A DNA stretch of 64,000 nucleotides, from assembly GCA_024697545.1 (NCBI GenBank), contig JAILFN010000103.1, forward strand, positions 1 to 64,000, given 5' to 3'. The notes beneath the pieces are model-generated. The model was given only the letters and a program-made list of their open reading frames with translations. It searched no databases and was not told the origin of the DNA. The stretch is from Ruminococcus sp. GTDB taxonomy: Bacteria > Bacillota > Clostridia > Oscillospirales > Ruminococcaceae. Shown piece after piece: positions 34,138 to 42,201 of the stretch (its first letter is position 1; each line of letters begins with the position of its first letter). The position numbers and the translations under genes were made by a program.

Positions 34138-34908
34138 GTGGCAGCCAAAAACGAAAAGACCGTAGACGGCGTGCGCGCGGTAGAGATGTATTACCGCGTG
34201 ATCCGCGATATATCGAGCGGCAGCTGTGCATTCTATCAGTCGCAGACCCGTCTGAACACCCCCGGCATGGGCACTCTCATGCCCGAGAACTTCCGCGATG
34301 TGGCAGAGGTCACGAGGCAGTGCATAAGCCTTTTCGAGCTTGAATACGTTCAGGCGCTTGAGGCTGTACAGAAGTTTACCGAAAGGGAGCTGAGGTTCAA
34401 ATGGGTGTCTGTGTATATGCCGCCCAAATATCTGCTTGAGCCGGGAGTTGAAAAGAAGCTTGTAGATGTCACCGAGCGCCTTGAGGTGCCGACGACAAAG
34501 ATATGCTTTGCACTGAGCGAAAAGCTCTTCGAGGAAACAGATCACGCGATCTCCGAAAACATCAAGAAACTCAGGAACAGAGGCTTTCACTTCATGCTGA
34601 CCGATTTCGGCGGCGAGGGCAGCCCCGTTATGAGGCTTTCGGAATTTGAAGTGGATCACGTTATGCTCAGCCCCGAGATAACACGGTACATCGGCAGGGA
34701 CGAGCGCTCGAACAACGCCGTAAAGGCGCTCATAGATTTTGCCTCTGACCTTAACGCCGAACCTATCGCGGACGGAGTGCAGAATGTGCAGCAGGCTGAA
34801 AGGCTTTACGAATTTGAATGTATGTACTGCGCGGGTTCTCTTGCGGGAAAATATATCGCCGAAAGGTATATCCGCAGAAGAAGCGAGGAAGCGGCAGAAC
34901 AGAGATGA
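34138..34908 (+). CDS. Degenerate EAL-domain protein
   Basis: A 256-residue cytoplasmic protein built from one EAL-type fold. Catalytic EAL domains hydrolyse c-di-GMP. Here the metal and catalytic residues are altered: the EAL tripeptide position reads in YQSQTRL, DDFG is TDFGG, the LKID lysine region is HVMLSPEI, and AEGVET is ADGVQN. It is therefore almost certainly not a phosphodiesterase, but it could still bind c-di-GMP or a protein partner. GTG 34138 is preferred, with AAGGGGGTG just upstream; the frame is open 63 nt further. It is the first gene of the seven-gene unit. A riboswitch for c-di-GMP exists at 2.9 kb, so the signal is used by this cell. Confidence 0.75.
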   Translation: MAAKNEKTVDGVRAVEMYYRVIRDISSGSCAFYQSQTRLNTPGMGTLMPENFRDVAEVTRQCISLFELEYVQALEAVQKFTERELRFKWVSVYMPPKYLLEPGVEKKLVDVTERLEVPTTKICFALSEKLFEETDHAISENIKKLRNRGFHFMLTDFGGEGSPVMRLSEFEVDHVMLSPEITRYIGRDERSNNAVKALIDFASDLNAEPIADGVQNVQQAERLYEFECMYCAGSLAGKYIAERYIRRRSEEAAEQR

Positions 34909-34952
34909 TACAATAAGCATAGTTCAAGCAATATCGAAAAGGAGAAATTACA

Positions 34953-35666
34953 TTGGATGAAAAGATAAGAGACGTCCTTGAGCTACGACGAACGGCCAAA
35001 GAGGTCAAACGCCACGTCGTTATAATGAGGGTGCTCGGACTTCTTGTTATAATACTTATAGCGATAGTCGCCATTGCCTATGCTATATCCTACTTCTACG
35101 ACAAGTACGGCAGCTTTACCGTAAAGATCAACAAGTATGATATGATGAGACAGGGGCTGACGCTTTCCGAAACGCCCGAGTATGACAGGACTAATTCCGT
35201 GCTGAATGCGGATATCGTTTACGATATGACAAACATAAGCGGCGAGGATCTTCCCGAGAATATCGACATGATAAACGGGAGCCACAACGGCGAAAGCTAC
35301 ATAGCTTATACATTCTACCTCATAAACGCGGGCGACGACACGATAAGCTATCAGGGCGAGATGTCGATCGAAAATGTCACCAACCACATAGACGAGGCTG
35401 TCAGGATCGCCGTATATCAGAACGGCGAGAAAACCGTTTACGGCAAGACCAAGTCAAACGGCAGCGGCAAGGAATCCGACTGCGACAGTGAATTCACTTC
35501 ATCCACCATCGTGATGAAGACAAAGCACGACGGTTTCGAGCCAAAGGCTCAGGATAAATACACAATAGTAATCTGGCTTGAGGGCAACGATCCCGACTGC
35601 ACCGACGAGCTTATAGGCGGAACGCTGAAGCTCGGCATGGACTTCAAGATCGTAGAGACCACCTGA
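34953..35666 (+). CDS. TasA/camelysin-like membrane-anchored beta protein
   Basis: A 237-residue protein starting at TTG behind AAGGAGAAA. A charged N-terminus (1-24) is followed by a hydrophobic segment (about 26-48) ending AIAYAIS, so it is either a membrane anchor or a signal with a cleavage site after AYA. The rest is predicted beta-rich and exported. Its end, YTIVIWLEGNDPDC-T-DELIGGTLKLGMDF, is very like the C-terminal strands of SipW-dependent TasA/camelysin proteins as I know them. A SipW-type signal peptidase is encoded 66 nt downstream, which fits a substrate-protease pair. It may form surface fibres or the outer part of the operon's membrane complex. Confidence 0.65.
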   Translation: MDEKIRDVLELRRTAKEVKRHVVIMRVLGLLVIILIAIVAIAYAISYFYDKYGSFTVKINKYDMMRQGLTLSETPEYDRTNSVLNADIVYDMTNISGEDLPENIDMINGSHNGESYIAYTFYLINAGDDTISYQGEMSIENVTNHIDEAVRIAVYQNGEKTVYGKTKSNGSGKESDCDSEFTSSTIVMKTKHDGFEPKAQDKYTIVIWLEGNDPDCTDELIGGTLKLGMDFKIVETT

Positions 35667-35732
35667 CGGCGCTGATACCTGCAAGTCAGGAGCCATTATT
35701 AAATTATCAAAATATCAAGGAGCAGATCGGAT

Positions 35733-36476
35733 ATGAAAAAAGTACTGGGAATAATAATCAATGTTTTGGCATGGGTGATACTGATCTTCGCCCTGTTAGT
35801 GACCATCATGGTGTTCTCTTCGGGAAGAAACAACGGAGTTGCGAACCTTTTGGGATTTATCCCGATGACCGTTGAATCAGACTCGATGAAGCCGACCTTT
35901 GAGAAGGATGATTTCATCATCTGCAAAGAGATAGATGATATGAACACCCTCAAAAAGGGCGACGTTATAACCTTCTGGACGATAATCGAAGGTCAGAGAG
36001 TAAAAAACACGCATAGGATCGTTAAGATAGAAAACGAAAACGGCAGCGTAAGCTACATCACCCGAGGCGATAACAACGGCATCGACGACTCGGTACCCGT
36101 ATACGCGGGCGATGTCATCGGTGAGTGGACGGGTGTCAAGGTACACGGCTTCGGCAAAGCCATGGATTTCCTCAGGACAAAGACAGGATTCTTTATCTGC
36201 ATCCTTATCCCGATGGCGATATTCTTCCTCTTTGAGCTTTACAAGTTCATCGTGACACTGATAGAGGTCAAAAAGCCCGAGCTGAGCGAGGACGACGAGG
36301 AAGAGATCAAGAAAAGAGCCATCGAGGAGTATCTTGCGGCACAGAAGGCTGCGAACAAGGACTCCGAAGCTGCGGCAGAACCAAAGGCAGAGAAGCCTGC
36401 CGAAGAAGAGACTGCGGCAGAAACAACGACCGACACGGCAGATGATGCCGGCAATGAAAAGGATCCCGAAGAATAA
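35733..36476 (+). CDS. SipW/ER-type signal peptidase I with acidic C-terminal tail
   Basis: A 247-residue membrane protease with an N-terminal membrane segment (about 5-28), a catalytic domain outside, a second segment (about 150-172) and an 80-residue Glu/Ala-rich cytoplasmic tail. The catalytic dyad is of the Ser-His (ER/archaeal/SipW) kind: Ser51 in VESDSMKPTF and His94 in NTHRIV; the later aspartates are in RGDNNGIDDSVPV. Normal bacterial LepB has Lys in place of His. The charged tail (EEEIKKRAIEEYLAAQKAANK onward) is unusual and may bind the partner proteins of the operon. AAGGAGCAG precedes the ATG. Confidence 0.85.
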   Translation: MKKVLGIIINVLAWVILIFALLVTIMVFSSGRNNGVANLLGFIPMTVESDSMKPTFEKDDFIICKEIDDMNTLKKGDVITFWTIIEGQRVKNTHRIVKIENENGSVSYITRGDNNGIDDSVPVYAGDVIGEWTGVKVHGFGKAMDFLRTKTGFFICILIPMAIFFLFELYKFIVTLIEVKKPELSEDDEEEIKKRAIEEYLAAQKAANKDSEAAAEPKAEKPAEEETAAETTTDTADDAGNEKDPEE

Positions 36477-36513
36477 TAAACAGGCGCGGACCCGTAAATG
36501 ATCGGAGAAAGCT

Positions 36514-38094
36514 ATGAGTGTATTTCTAAAATGGTTCTTTGTATTTATTTCCGAAATGCTGAACGGCTTTGCCATTATCTTCATCGGCATCGGAAAGGGT
36601 ATAAAGCAGATATTCAACATAAAAAAATACATAGAGATATTCAAGACCTATTCGCCCGAATTCGGCGCTGCGGGCTGGATACTTGCTGTGCTTGCCATAG
36701 TCATAGTAGCGGCGATATTCTTCCTTATCGGCTTTATGATAGTGCTTGCTGTCAGGAAGTATATCAGGTTCCGCCACTCTATCGTCAGCAACGAGGACCT
36801 TCTGGAAGAGATAGCCTCTCTCCAGAGGCAGGTGCTCAAAATGACGAAGGAAAAGGACGAGATCATGGCGATGAAGGTCGCGCAGATGGGCATTCCCTCA
36901 TCGGGCGCACTCTCGCTCGCAGACGGCACGCTCTCACTTGGCGGAGAGGGTGCTGAGGAAGGAGCTGCTTCCGCAGAAGGCAAACTTGACGGCGACGGCG
37001 TTGTGCAGACCTTCGAGCACCGCTTCTCAAAGCTGCTTGAGGTCGATAACTTCTACAAGACCTACACCCCGCCCGAGTACAATAACGATATCACCCTTGA
37101 GGGAATATGCGAGGCTTACAGAAACTTCGCCTGCTCGCGTATGCGGCTGTTCTATGATATCAAGACTATACGCCTGTTCATTGCGGGCATGGCTTCAACA
37201 AAGCTCATCATACTTCAGGGTATATCAGGTACAGGTAAAACTTCACTTCCCTACTCCTTCGGCAAGTTCCTGCAAATCGATACCACCATAGCTTCGGTAC
37301 AGCCCTCGTGGCGTGACCGTACCGAGCTGTTCGGTTACTTCAATGAATTCACCAAGAACTTCAACGAGACGGAAGTGCTCAAGAGGATATATTCCTCCAA
37401 CTACAACGACGACGTAAACTTCATACTCCTCGATGAGATGAACATCGCACGAATCGAGTATTACTTCGCGGAAATGCTTTCGATACTTGAAATGCCGAAC
37501 GCCGACGAATGGGAGCTGGATATCGTGCCCAACGTATGGAGCACCGACCCTGTCAAGCTCGACCGCGGCAAGATAGTTATACCGCAGAACATATGGTATA
37601 TCGGTACGGCGAACAACGACGACTCGACTTACGCTATATCCGATAAGGTATACGACCGTGCTCAGCCGATAAACCTTGACGCTAAGGGCGTGGCTTTCGA
37701 TGCACCCGATACTCCGCCCATGAACCTCAGCTTCTCGCACTTAGATCAGCTGTTCCATGAGGCTTGGGACAAGTACCCGATATCGCAGGAGAACTTAAAG
37801 AAGATACAGCAGCTTGACCTCTGGGTAATAGAAAAGCTCAGAGTTGCGTTCGGTAACCGTATCTTAAAGCAGATGGGTCTGTTCGTGCCCGTATACGTTG
37901 CCTGCGGCGGCGACGAGCTTGATGGTATAGACTACGTTCTCGCTACAAAGATATTCCGCAAGTTCGAGTCTCTGAACCTTGCTATGCTCAGAGAGGAGCT
38001 GCGCGAGCTCGTGGTTTACATGAACAAGTCGTTCGGCAAGAACAAGATGAACGAATCTATTGCTTACCTCGAAAGATTACAGAAACTGTTCTGA
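36514..38094 (+). CDS. Membrane-anchored McrB-like AAA+ ATPase
   Basis: A 526-residue protein with two N-terminal hydrophobic segments (about 5-28 and 50-80), a short coiled coil (about 90-120), a linker, and an AAA+ domain of the AAA_5/McrB-MoxR kind. Walker A is G236-ISGTGKT243, Walker B is FILLDE303-308 inside VNFILLDEMNIARIEYYFAEML, and WYIGTANNDDSTYAISDKVYDRA is the sensor-1 region with an arginine-finger candidate. The LDEMNIARxEYYF form is McrB-like. McrB proteins are soluble GTPases of restriction systems; a membrane anchor is foreign to them. GGAGAAAG precedes the ATG. The next gene plays the place of the McrC/DUF2357 partner. Confidence 0.8.
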   Translation: MSVFLKWFFVFISEMLNGFAIIFIGIGKGIKQIFNIKKYIEIFKTYSPEFGAAGWILAVLAIVIVAAIFFLIGFMIVLAVRKYIRFRHSIVSNEDLLEEIASLQRQVLKMTKEKDEIMAMKVAQMGIPSSGALSLADGTLSLGGEGAEEGAASAEGKLDGDGVVQTFEHRFSKLLEVDNFYKTYTPPEYNNDITLEGICEAYRNFACSRMRLFYDIKTIRLFIAGMASTKLIILQGISGTGKTSLPYSFGKFLQIDTTIASVQPSWRDRTELFGYFNEFTKNFNETEVLKRIYSSNYNDDVNFILLDEMNIARIEYYFAEMLSILEMPNADEWELDIVPNVWSTDPVKLDRGKIVIPQNIWYIGTANNDDSTYAISDKVYDRAQPINLDAKGVAFDAPDTPPMNLSFSHLDQLFHEAWDKYPISQENLKKIQQLDLWVIEKLRVAFGNRILKQMGLFVPVYVACGGDELDGIDYVLATKIFRKFESLNLAMLREELRELVVYMNKSFGKNKMNESIAYLERLQKLF

Positions 38095-38098
38095 TAAC

Positions 38099-38143
38099 AA
38101 AACCGCCGAACATAAGCGCATATGCCTGTTTGGCGGTTTTTGG
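38099..38143 (+). terminator. Internal terminator inside the operon
   Basis: AAAACCGCC-AAC pairs with GTT-GGCGGTTTT and TTTTT follows, four bases after the AAA+ gene. It probably lowers expression of the last three genes relative to the first four. Confidence 0.75.
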
Positions 38144-38153
38144 CAGACAGCGA

Positions 38154-38227
38154 CAAACGCCCCTGCGGGGCTTATTGGCAAACGCCTCTGCGGGGTTTAT
38201 TGCGGAAATATGCTGACGCATATTTCT
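38154..38227 (+). repeat. Paired 24-bp direct repeats and adjacent hairpin
   Basis: Two 24-bp copies (38154-38177 and 38179-38202) differ at two positions; each holds a small CCCCTGCGGGG-type palindrome. Directly after lies a perfect 9-bp stem GAAATATGC/GCATATTTC (38206-38227). No ORF or promoter is evident in this 225-nt gap. Confidence 0.7.
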
Positions 38228-38319
38228 CCAAAAAACGAATGACGTTCCTCATGCCTGCTATTTCAGGCGTGACGGGAACTAAAAAAACGTGACGGAAACG
38301 AAGAAAGGGGTGAGAGTGA

Positions 38320-41300
38320 TTGCAGAATTTGTATGATGAATGGTATGAGGAGTTTAAGGGATCTGCCGAGCTGTTTGAAGAGGACGAATTGTATGAGTCA
38401 CTCGATTCTCTTCTAAGGTCGAGCAGGAACACCTTTGCCATGAACAGGAAGATGATGGCGAAGGCGATCGACGTCACCTGGGTCGAGGCTATCGAAAACG
38501 GGCTGATACACGTCGATAACGTGCTGAGGAACCCGCGCCTTACCATCGAGGACGTTGAGGAGATAGTGCCGATCGCGCTGTCGAGGAAGATAACCGTTGA
38601 GTCGGTAAAGCACTTAGCTCAGCATACCGACCTGATACAGAGCATAGACGAAAAAACAGGCAAGATCACCCCCTCGAAGATACTCAACGTACACAAGGAA
38701 GAAAGCTATTTTACCTATGAGAACAAGTTCGTCAACACGCTGGTAGACAGGCTTTATATTTTTATAACGACGAGATATGAAAAGCTCGCACAGGTCGCAC
38801 GCGATGAGGAGGTATACAGCTTAGGCTATGATACCACCGTTGATGACGGCATGGGCGGCAGGATGAAGATAGAGCTGAAGATCGAGACTACCGACAGCCT
38901 TGACACCTACAACGACAGCGGCTACACCGTATGGCAGAGGGTCGAGAAGCTGAAAAAGGCTATCGAGGGCTATAAAGGCTCGGTGCTGTGCCAGACGCTC
39001 GGCAACACCTACATCCGCCCGCCTGTCATGAGGACAAACGCCATCATGAAAAACGTTGACCTCAAGGCTTGCCTGACGCTCTGGCAGTACATAGAAAGCT
39101 ATGATAAGGTCGGCTATGAGATAAACGTGGAAGACACCGCGGTAAGGCCGGAGGACAACTACATCAACGACTTCTACCGCCTTGTGATACTGAACCTGCT
39201 GCTGTTCCGTTCATATACCGACAAGAGCGGCAAGGATCTGACAGAGCTGAAAACGCAAAAGCTGAGGGCAGCCGCGCCGAAGTTCGTAAAACGATTCGGC
39301 AAGGAGATCTCGGGCGACTACGCCATACAGGCAGAGGGCGTTGCGGGATATATCACTTCCGACGGCGAGCTGAAGCTTAAAAAGAAGCTGCCGCCCGACA
39401 TGATGAACATGTTCGGAGAGATAGATAAGGTCATCGCGACCGAGCGTGAATACATCGCAAAACGTGAAGCCGAAAGACTCGAACGCATACGCTTCGAGGA
39501 AGAGGAAGAACGAAAACGTCAGGAACAGCGCCGCATAGAAGAAGCACGCCTCGCCGAACTGGAGCGTATACGGCTGCAAAAGGAAGAGGAAGAGCGGCGG
39601 CTTCAGGAAATGCTGGAGAAAAAACGCGCCGAGCAGGAAGCCGAGGAACGCGAACGACAACGCCTCGAAACAGAACGCCTCGCGCGGCTTGAAGAGATAC
39701 GCAAACGCGAAGAAGAGGCGAGGCTCAAACGCGAAGAGGAAGAGCGCATAGCCGCCGAACGTGCAAGGATCGAAGAGAACAAGGCGAACGTCCGCGGAGA
39801 GCTGGGCGAAGCCGAAGGCATCGACGCTGCGGAAATGCCGCACGGACCTACCGACGAAGAGCTTGAAAAGCAGGCTTACGATGAGGTCACGAAGGAAGAG
39901 ATCGAGCAGGCAAAGGCTGCGATGGAGGAAGCGGCAGAAGCCGCGGAGGGATCGGACGAAGAAGCTCCTCCCGAATTCGAGGATCCGAGAGCCGTTGCCG
40001 CACGAATGCGTATCGAACAGCAGAAGAAGGAAAAAGAACGGCGTGAAAAGGAACGCGCCCAGCGCCTCAAAGCAGAACGCCTGCACTTCGAGAGCAAGCC
40101 GTTCGAGGTCATCAGGCGCGAATACTCAAAGAATCCCATCTGGGCGATACCGCGGCTTATCCGATGGATACTCGCCATGGTTTTCGGCATAATACCCGAA
40201 GATACCGACAGCCCCGCATTCAAGGCAAAACGTGCCGAGCTTGAGGAAAAGAAACGTCAGAAGGCAGAAGCCCGCAAGCAGCAGGAGATCATGGAGCGCT
40301 ACTACCGCAAGTACGCGCACACCTTCAAGTACCGCCTGCTCAGGAGCATAGACGACCGCAAGTTCAAGAAAAAGCGCCGTCAGCAGATGAAGGGCAAGCC
40401 GAAGCCGAAGTACATACCGCCTCAGAGAACTGCCGAAGAGCAGAAGGCTATCGACGACCGCATCAGGGCGCTGTACAAGGAATACCATGTAAGCGCTCTC
40501 GAGAAGCTGCGCCGCAGACACGAAGAACGTCAGCGTGCGTTCAGAGAGTGGAAAAAGCAGAGGCAGCTTGACAAAGAACACGAAGCCGCACGCCGCGCTG
40601 CAAAGCTCGAAGCAAAGAAGGCAAAGGCGGAGAACAAAAAGACATCCGACACTTTGAGCACCCGCACGGACGGCAATACTCACCGCGTCGAATCAGATGA
40701 TATCAAGATGGCAAAGCCCGCGGGCAGGGCATCAAAGATAGTATCGGGCATCGTGACCGTTATCGCTATACTGCTGCTCGCATTCGTGCTGTACATAATG
40801 GTATGCTCCGCAAGGGGCAAGGCTGTGAAGATATTCGGAAAGAGCCTGCTGACAGTGGTCACGGGCAGCATGGAGCCCTCGATACACACGGGCGATCTCA
40901 TAATCGTCGAGAGCGTTGACACCGATCAGCTCAAAGAGGGCGACATCATCTCATTCTACTCCGAGCAGCAGGATATCAAGGGAATGCTCGTGACACACCG
41001 CATTACCGAAGTGACCGACGACGGGTTCATCACAAAGGGCGATGCGAACCCCGTTGAGGACAGCTTGAAGGTCCGCGCGGAAAACATAGTCGGCAGGTAC
41101 ACGGGCAAGGCGAGATTCTTCATCTGGCTCTATTCCTTCGCAAGCCCGCAGAAACTTCTGACGCTGCTGGTCATAATCCCGATATCGGCAGGTGCGGTAT
41201 ATGAAGTTGTTACACTCGGAAAGCTGGCGCGAAAGGTCGCAGAGGAAGAAAAAGTATCAGCCGAAGAGCTTCACGAACAGCTTATGCGCGATGCCATCGA

Positions 41301-41382
41301 AAAGGAAAAGAAACGCCTTGAAGAAGAGGGCTATGCCCCCGAGGACGCGCAGAACGAAGACACAGAAGGTGAGAACGAATGA
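38320..41382 (+). CDS. DUF2357-like/coiled-coil protein fused to a SipW-type signal peptidase
   Basis: A 1020-residue protein beginning at TTG behind AAAGGGGTGAG. Residues 1-330 are a helical region containing FTYENKFVNTLVDRL, resembling the YENRFV motif of DUF2357 proteins that partner McrB-like ATPases; I see no PD-(D/E)XK nuclease. Residues about 370-780 are an extremely charged Arg/Glu/Lys coiled coil. A membrane segment (about 807-832) leads into a complete signal peptidase I domain with Ser850 (VVTGSMEPS), His893 (VTHRIT) and a GDANPVEDS aspartate motif, then a second segment and an acidic tail. The fusion of these parts in one polypeptide is, to my knowledge, not a described arrangement. 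Confidence 0.7.
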   Translation: MQNLYDEWYEEFKGSAELFEEDELYESLDSLLRSSRNTFAMNRKMMAKAIDVTWVEAIENGLIHVDNVLRNPRLTIEDVEEIVPIALSRKITVESVKHLAQHTDLIQSIDEKTGKITPSKILNVHKEESYFTYENKFVNTLVDRLYIFITTRYEKLAQVARDEEVYSLGYDTTVDDGMGGRMKIELKIETTDSLDTYNDSGYTVWQRVEKLKKAIEGYKGSVLCQTLGNTYIRPPVMRTNAIMKNVDLKACLTLWQYIESYDKVGYEINVEDTAVRPEDNYINDFYRLVILNLLLFRSYTDKSGKDLTELKTQKLRAAAPKFVKRFGKEISGDYAIQAEGVAGYITSDGELKLKKKLPPDMMNMFGEIDKVIATEREYIAKREAERLERIRFEEEEERKRQEQRRIEEARLAELERIRLQKEEEERRLQEMLEKKRAEQEAEERERQRLETERLARLEEIRKREEEARLKREEEERIAAERARIEENKANVRGELGEAEGIDAAEMPHGPTDEELEKQAYDEVTKEEIEQAKAAMEEAAEAAEGSDEEAPPEFEDPRAVAARMRIEQQKKEKERREKERAQRLKAERLHFESKPFEVIRREYSKNPIWAIPRLIRWILAMVFGIIPEDTDSPAFKAKRAELEEKKRQKAEARKQQEIMERYYRKYAHTFKYRLLRSIDDRKFKKKRRQQMKGKPKPKYIPPQRTAEEQKAIDDRIRALYKEYHVSALEKLRRRHEERQRAFREWKKQRQLDKEHEAARRAAKLEAKKAKAENKKTSDTLSTRTDGNTHRVESDDIKMAKPAGRASKIVSGIVTVIAILLLAFVLYIMVCSARGKAVKIFGKSLLTVVTGSMEPSIHTGDLIIVESVDTDQLKEGDIISFYSEQQDIKGMLVTHRITEVTDDGFITKGDANPVEDSLKVRAENIVGRYTGKARFFIWLYSFASPQKLLTLLVIIPISAGAVYEVVTLGKLARKVAEEEKVSAEELHEQLMRDAIEKEKKRLEEEGYAPEDAQNEDTEGENE

Positions 41383-41831
41383 ATCAGGAAAGAATAATGA
41401 AACATCGTATGGTGACTGCCATTATCGCATGGGTCGTTACGTTCATCATCATGCTGGTGTTCATCGGACTTTACATCGACGAGACGCACCGTGTGCAGGA
41501 GACTTACCGCAGGCAGTATCTGACCGAGATAAGCCACGCAAGCAAGGAGATCGACTCATACATCAAGAACGAGGGCGATCTTCAGCTCAGGTATATGCGT
41601 ATAGTCTCATACATGAGCGCCGCAAATTCCTACGCTTTTCTGATAAACGATAATTCGGATAAGCAGATCATAATCAACGAGCTTACTACCTGTCTGGTAA
41701 AATATCCCGAGCAGATGCACGAAAAGCTTGAGGATACAAAAACGGCACTCGATGACATCGCAGCCAACCACGACAAAGGCTACAAGGCGGCGAAGGAGAT
41801 AGTCGATTCCGTTGACAAGCTTGGACACTAA
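41379..41831 (+). CDS. Small single-pass membrane protein
   Basis: A 150-residue protein with one membrane segment (about 12-32) and a C-terminal helical domain predicted outside the membrane. I do not recognise the family. The ATG overlaps the TGA of the signal-peptidase fusion by four bases, so they are made together, and it may be a structural partner of the two proteases. The outside part has alternating charged and hydrophobic positions typical of a helical bundle (SHASKEIDSYIKNEGDLQLRY, KLEDTKTALDDIAANHDKGYK). Confidence 0.65.
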   Translation: MNQERIMKHRMVTAIIAWVVTFIIMLVFIGLYIDETHRVQETYRRQYLTEISHASKEIDSYIKNEGDLQLRYMRIVSYMSAANSYAFLINDNSDKQIIINELTTCLVKYPEQMHEKLEDTKTALDDIAANHDKGYKAAKEIVDSVDKLGH

Positions 41832-41850
41832 CGCTAAGGAGGTTACAGCT

Positions 41851-42075
41851 ATGAGCGAAAAAAGCAAGCTAAAAAAAGAGATCAAGATCTGCCGTCAGAC
41901 GATCGAAGAGATCGAGCGCAAGCGTTCGAGATCGCAGTCGGCACTCGTTCAGGCGGTACTTTTGCAGGAGGAACCCGATGAGAACGACGTTGAGTGGTTC
42001 AACAAGTACACGGGCGAGATAACCGCCTGCCGCAACCACATGATCGAGCTACAGAAGAAACTGAATTCGTTATAA
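41851..42075 (+). CDS. Small coiled-coil protein
   Basis: A 74-residue soluble protein that is almost entirely coiled coil (KLKKEIKICRQTIEEIERKRSRSQSALVQAV; ITACRNHMIELQKKLNSL) with an acidic break DENDVEWFN in the middle, suggesting a helical hairpin. TAAGGAGG precedes ATG 41851. It is the last gene of the operon and may be a scaffold for the coiled coil of the fusion protein. The family is unknown to me. Confidence 0.65.
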   Translation: MSEKSKLKKEIKICRQTIEEIERKRSRSQSALVQAVLLQEEPDENDVEWFNKYTGEITACRNHMIELQKKLNSL

Positions 42076-42083
42076 AGACCATG

Positions 42084-42115
42084 ACCGCCGTTTTCTTGGG
42101 AGAACGGCGGTTTAT
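42084..42115 (+). terminator. Terminator of the seven-gene operon
   Basis: ACCGCCGTT pairs with AACGGCGGT and is followed by TTATT. Confidence 0.75.
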
Positions 42116-42129
42116 TCATACAATAACAA

Positions 42130-42158
42130 TTGACTTTATTTGCCGATAGTGATATAAT
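42130..42158 (+). promoter_or_regulatory. Promoter of argS
   Basis: TTGACT, 17-nt spacer, TATAAT. Confidence 0.8.
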
Positions 42159-42201
42159 TAAGGTATATATAATAAAAGGTAAAATGACCGGAGGAATAGT
42201 T

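Noticed and set aside
39211-40086. 291-codon minus-strand ORF rich in Phe and Leu
   Set aside because: It mirrors the Glu/Lys-rich coiled coil of the fusion protein (GAA and AAG read as Phe, Leu); not a real membrane protein.
36514-41382. Type IV restriction (McrBC) system
   Set aside because: The ATPase is McrB-like, but it is membrane-anchored and its partner has a signal peptidase instead of a PD-(D/E)XK nuclease. I see no nuclease motif.
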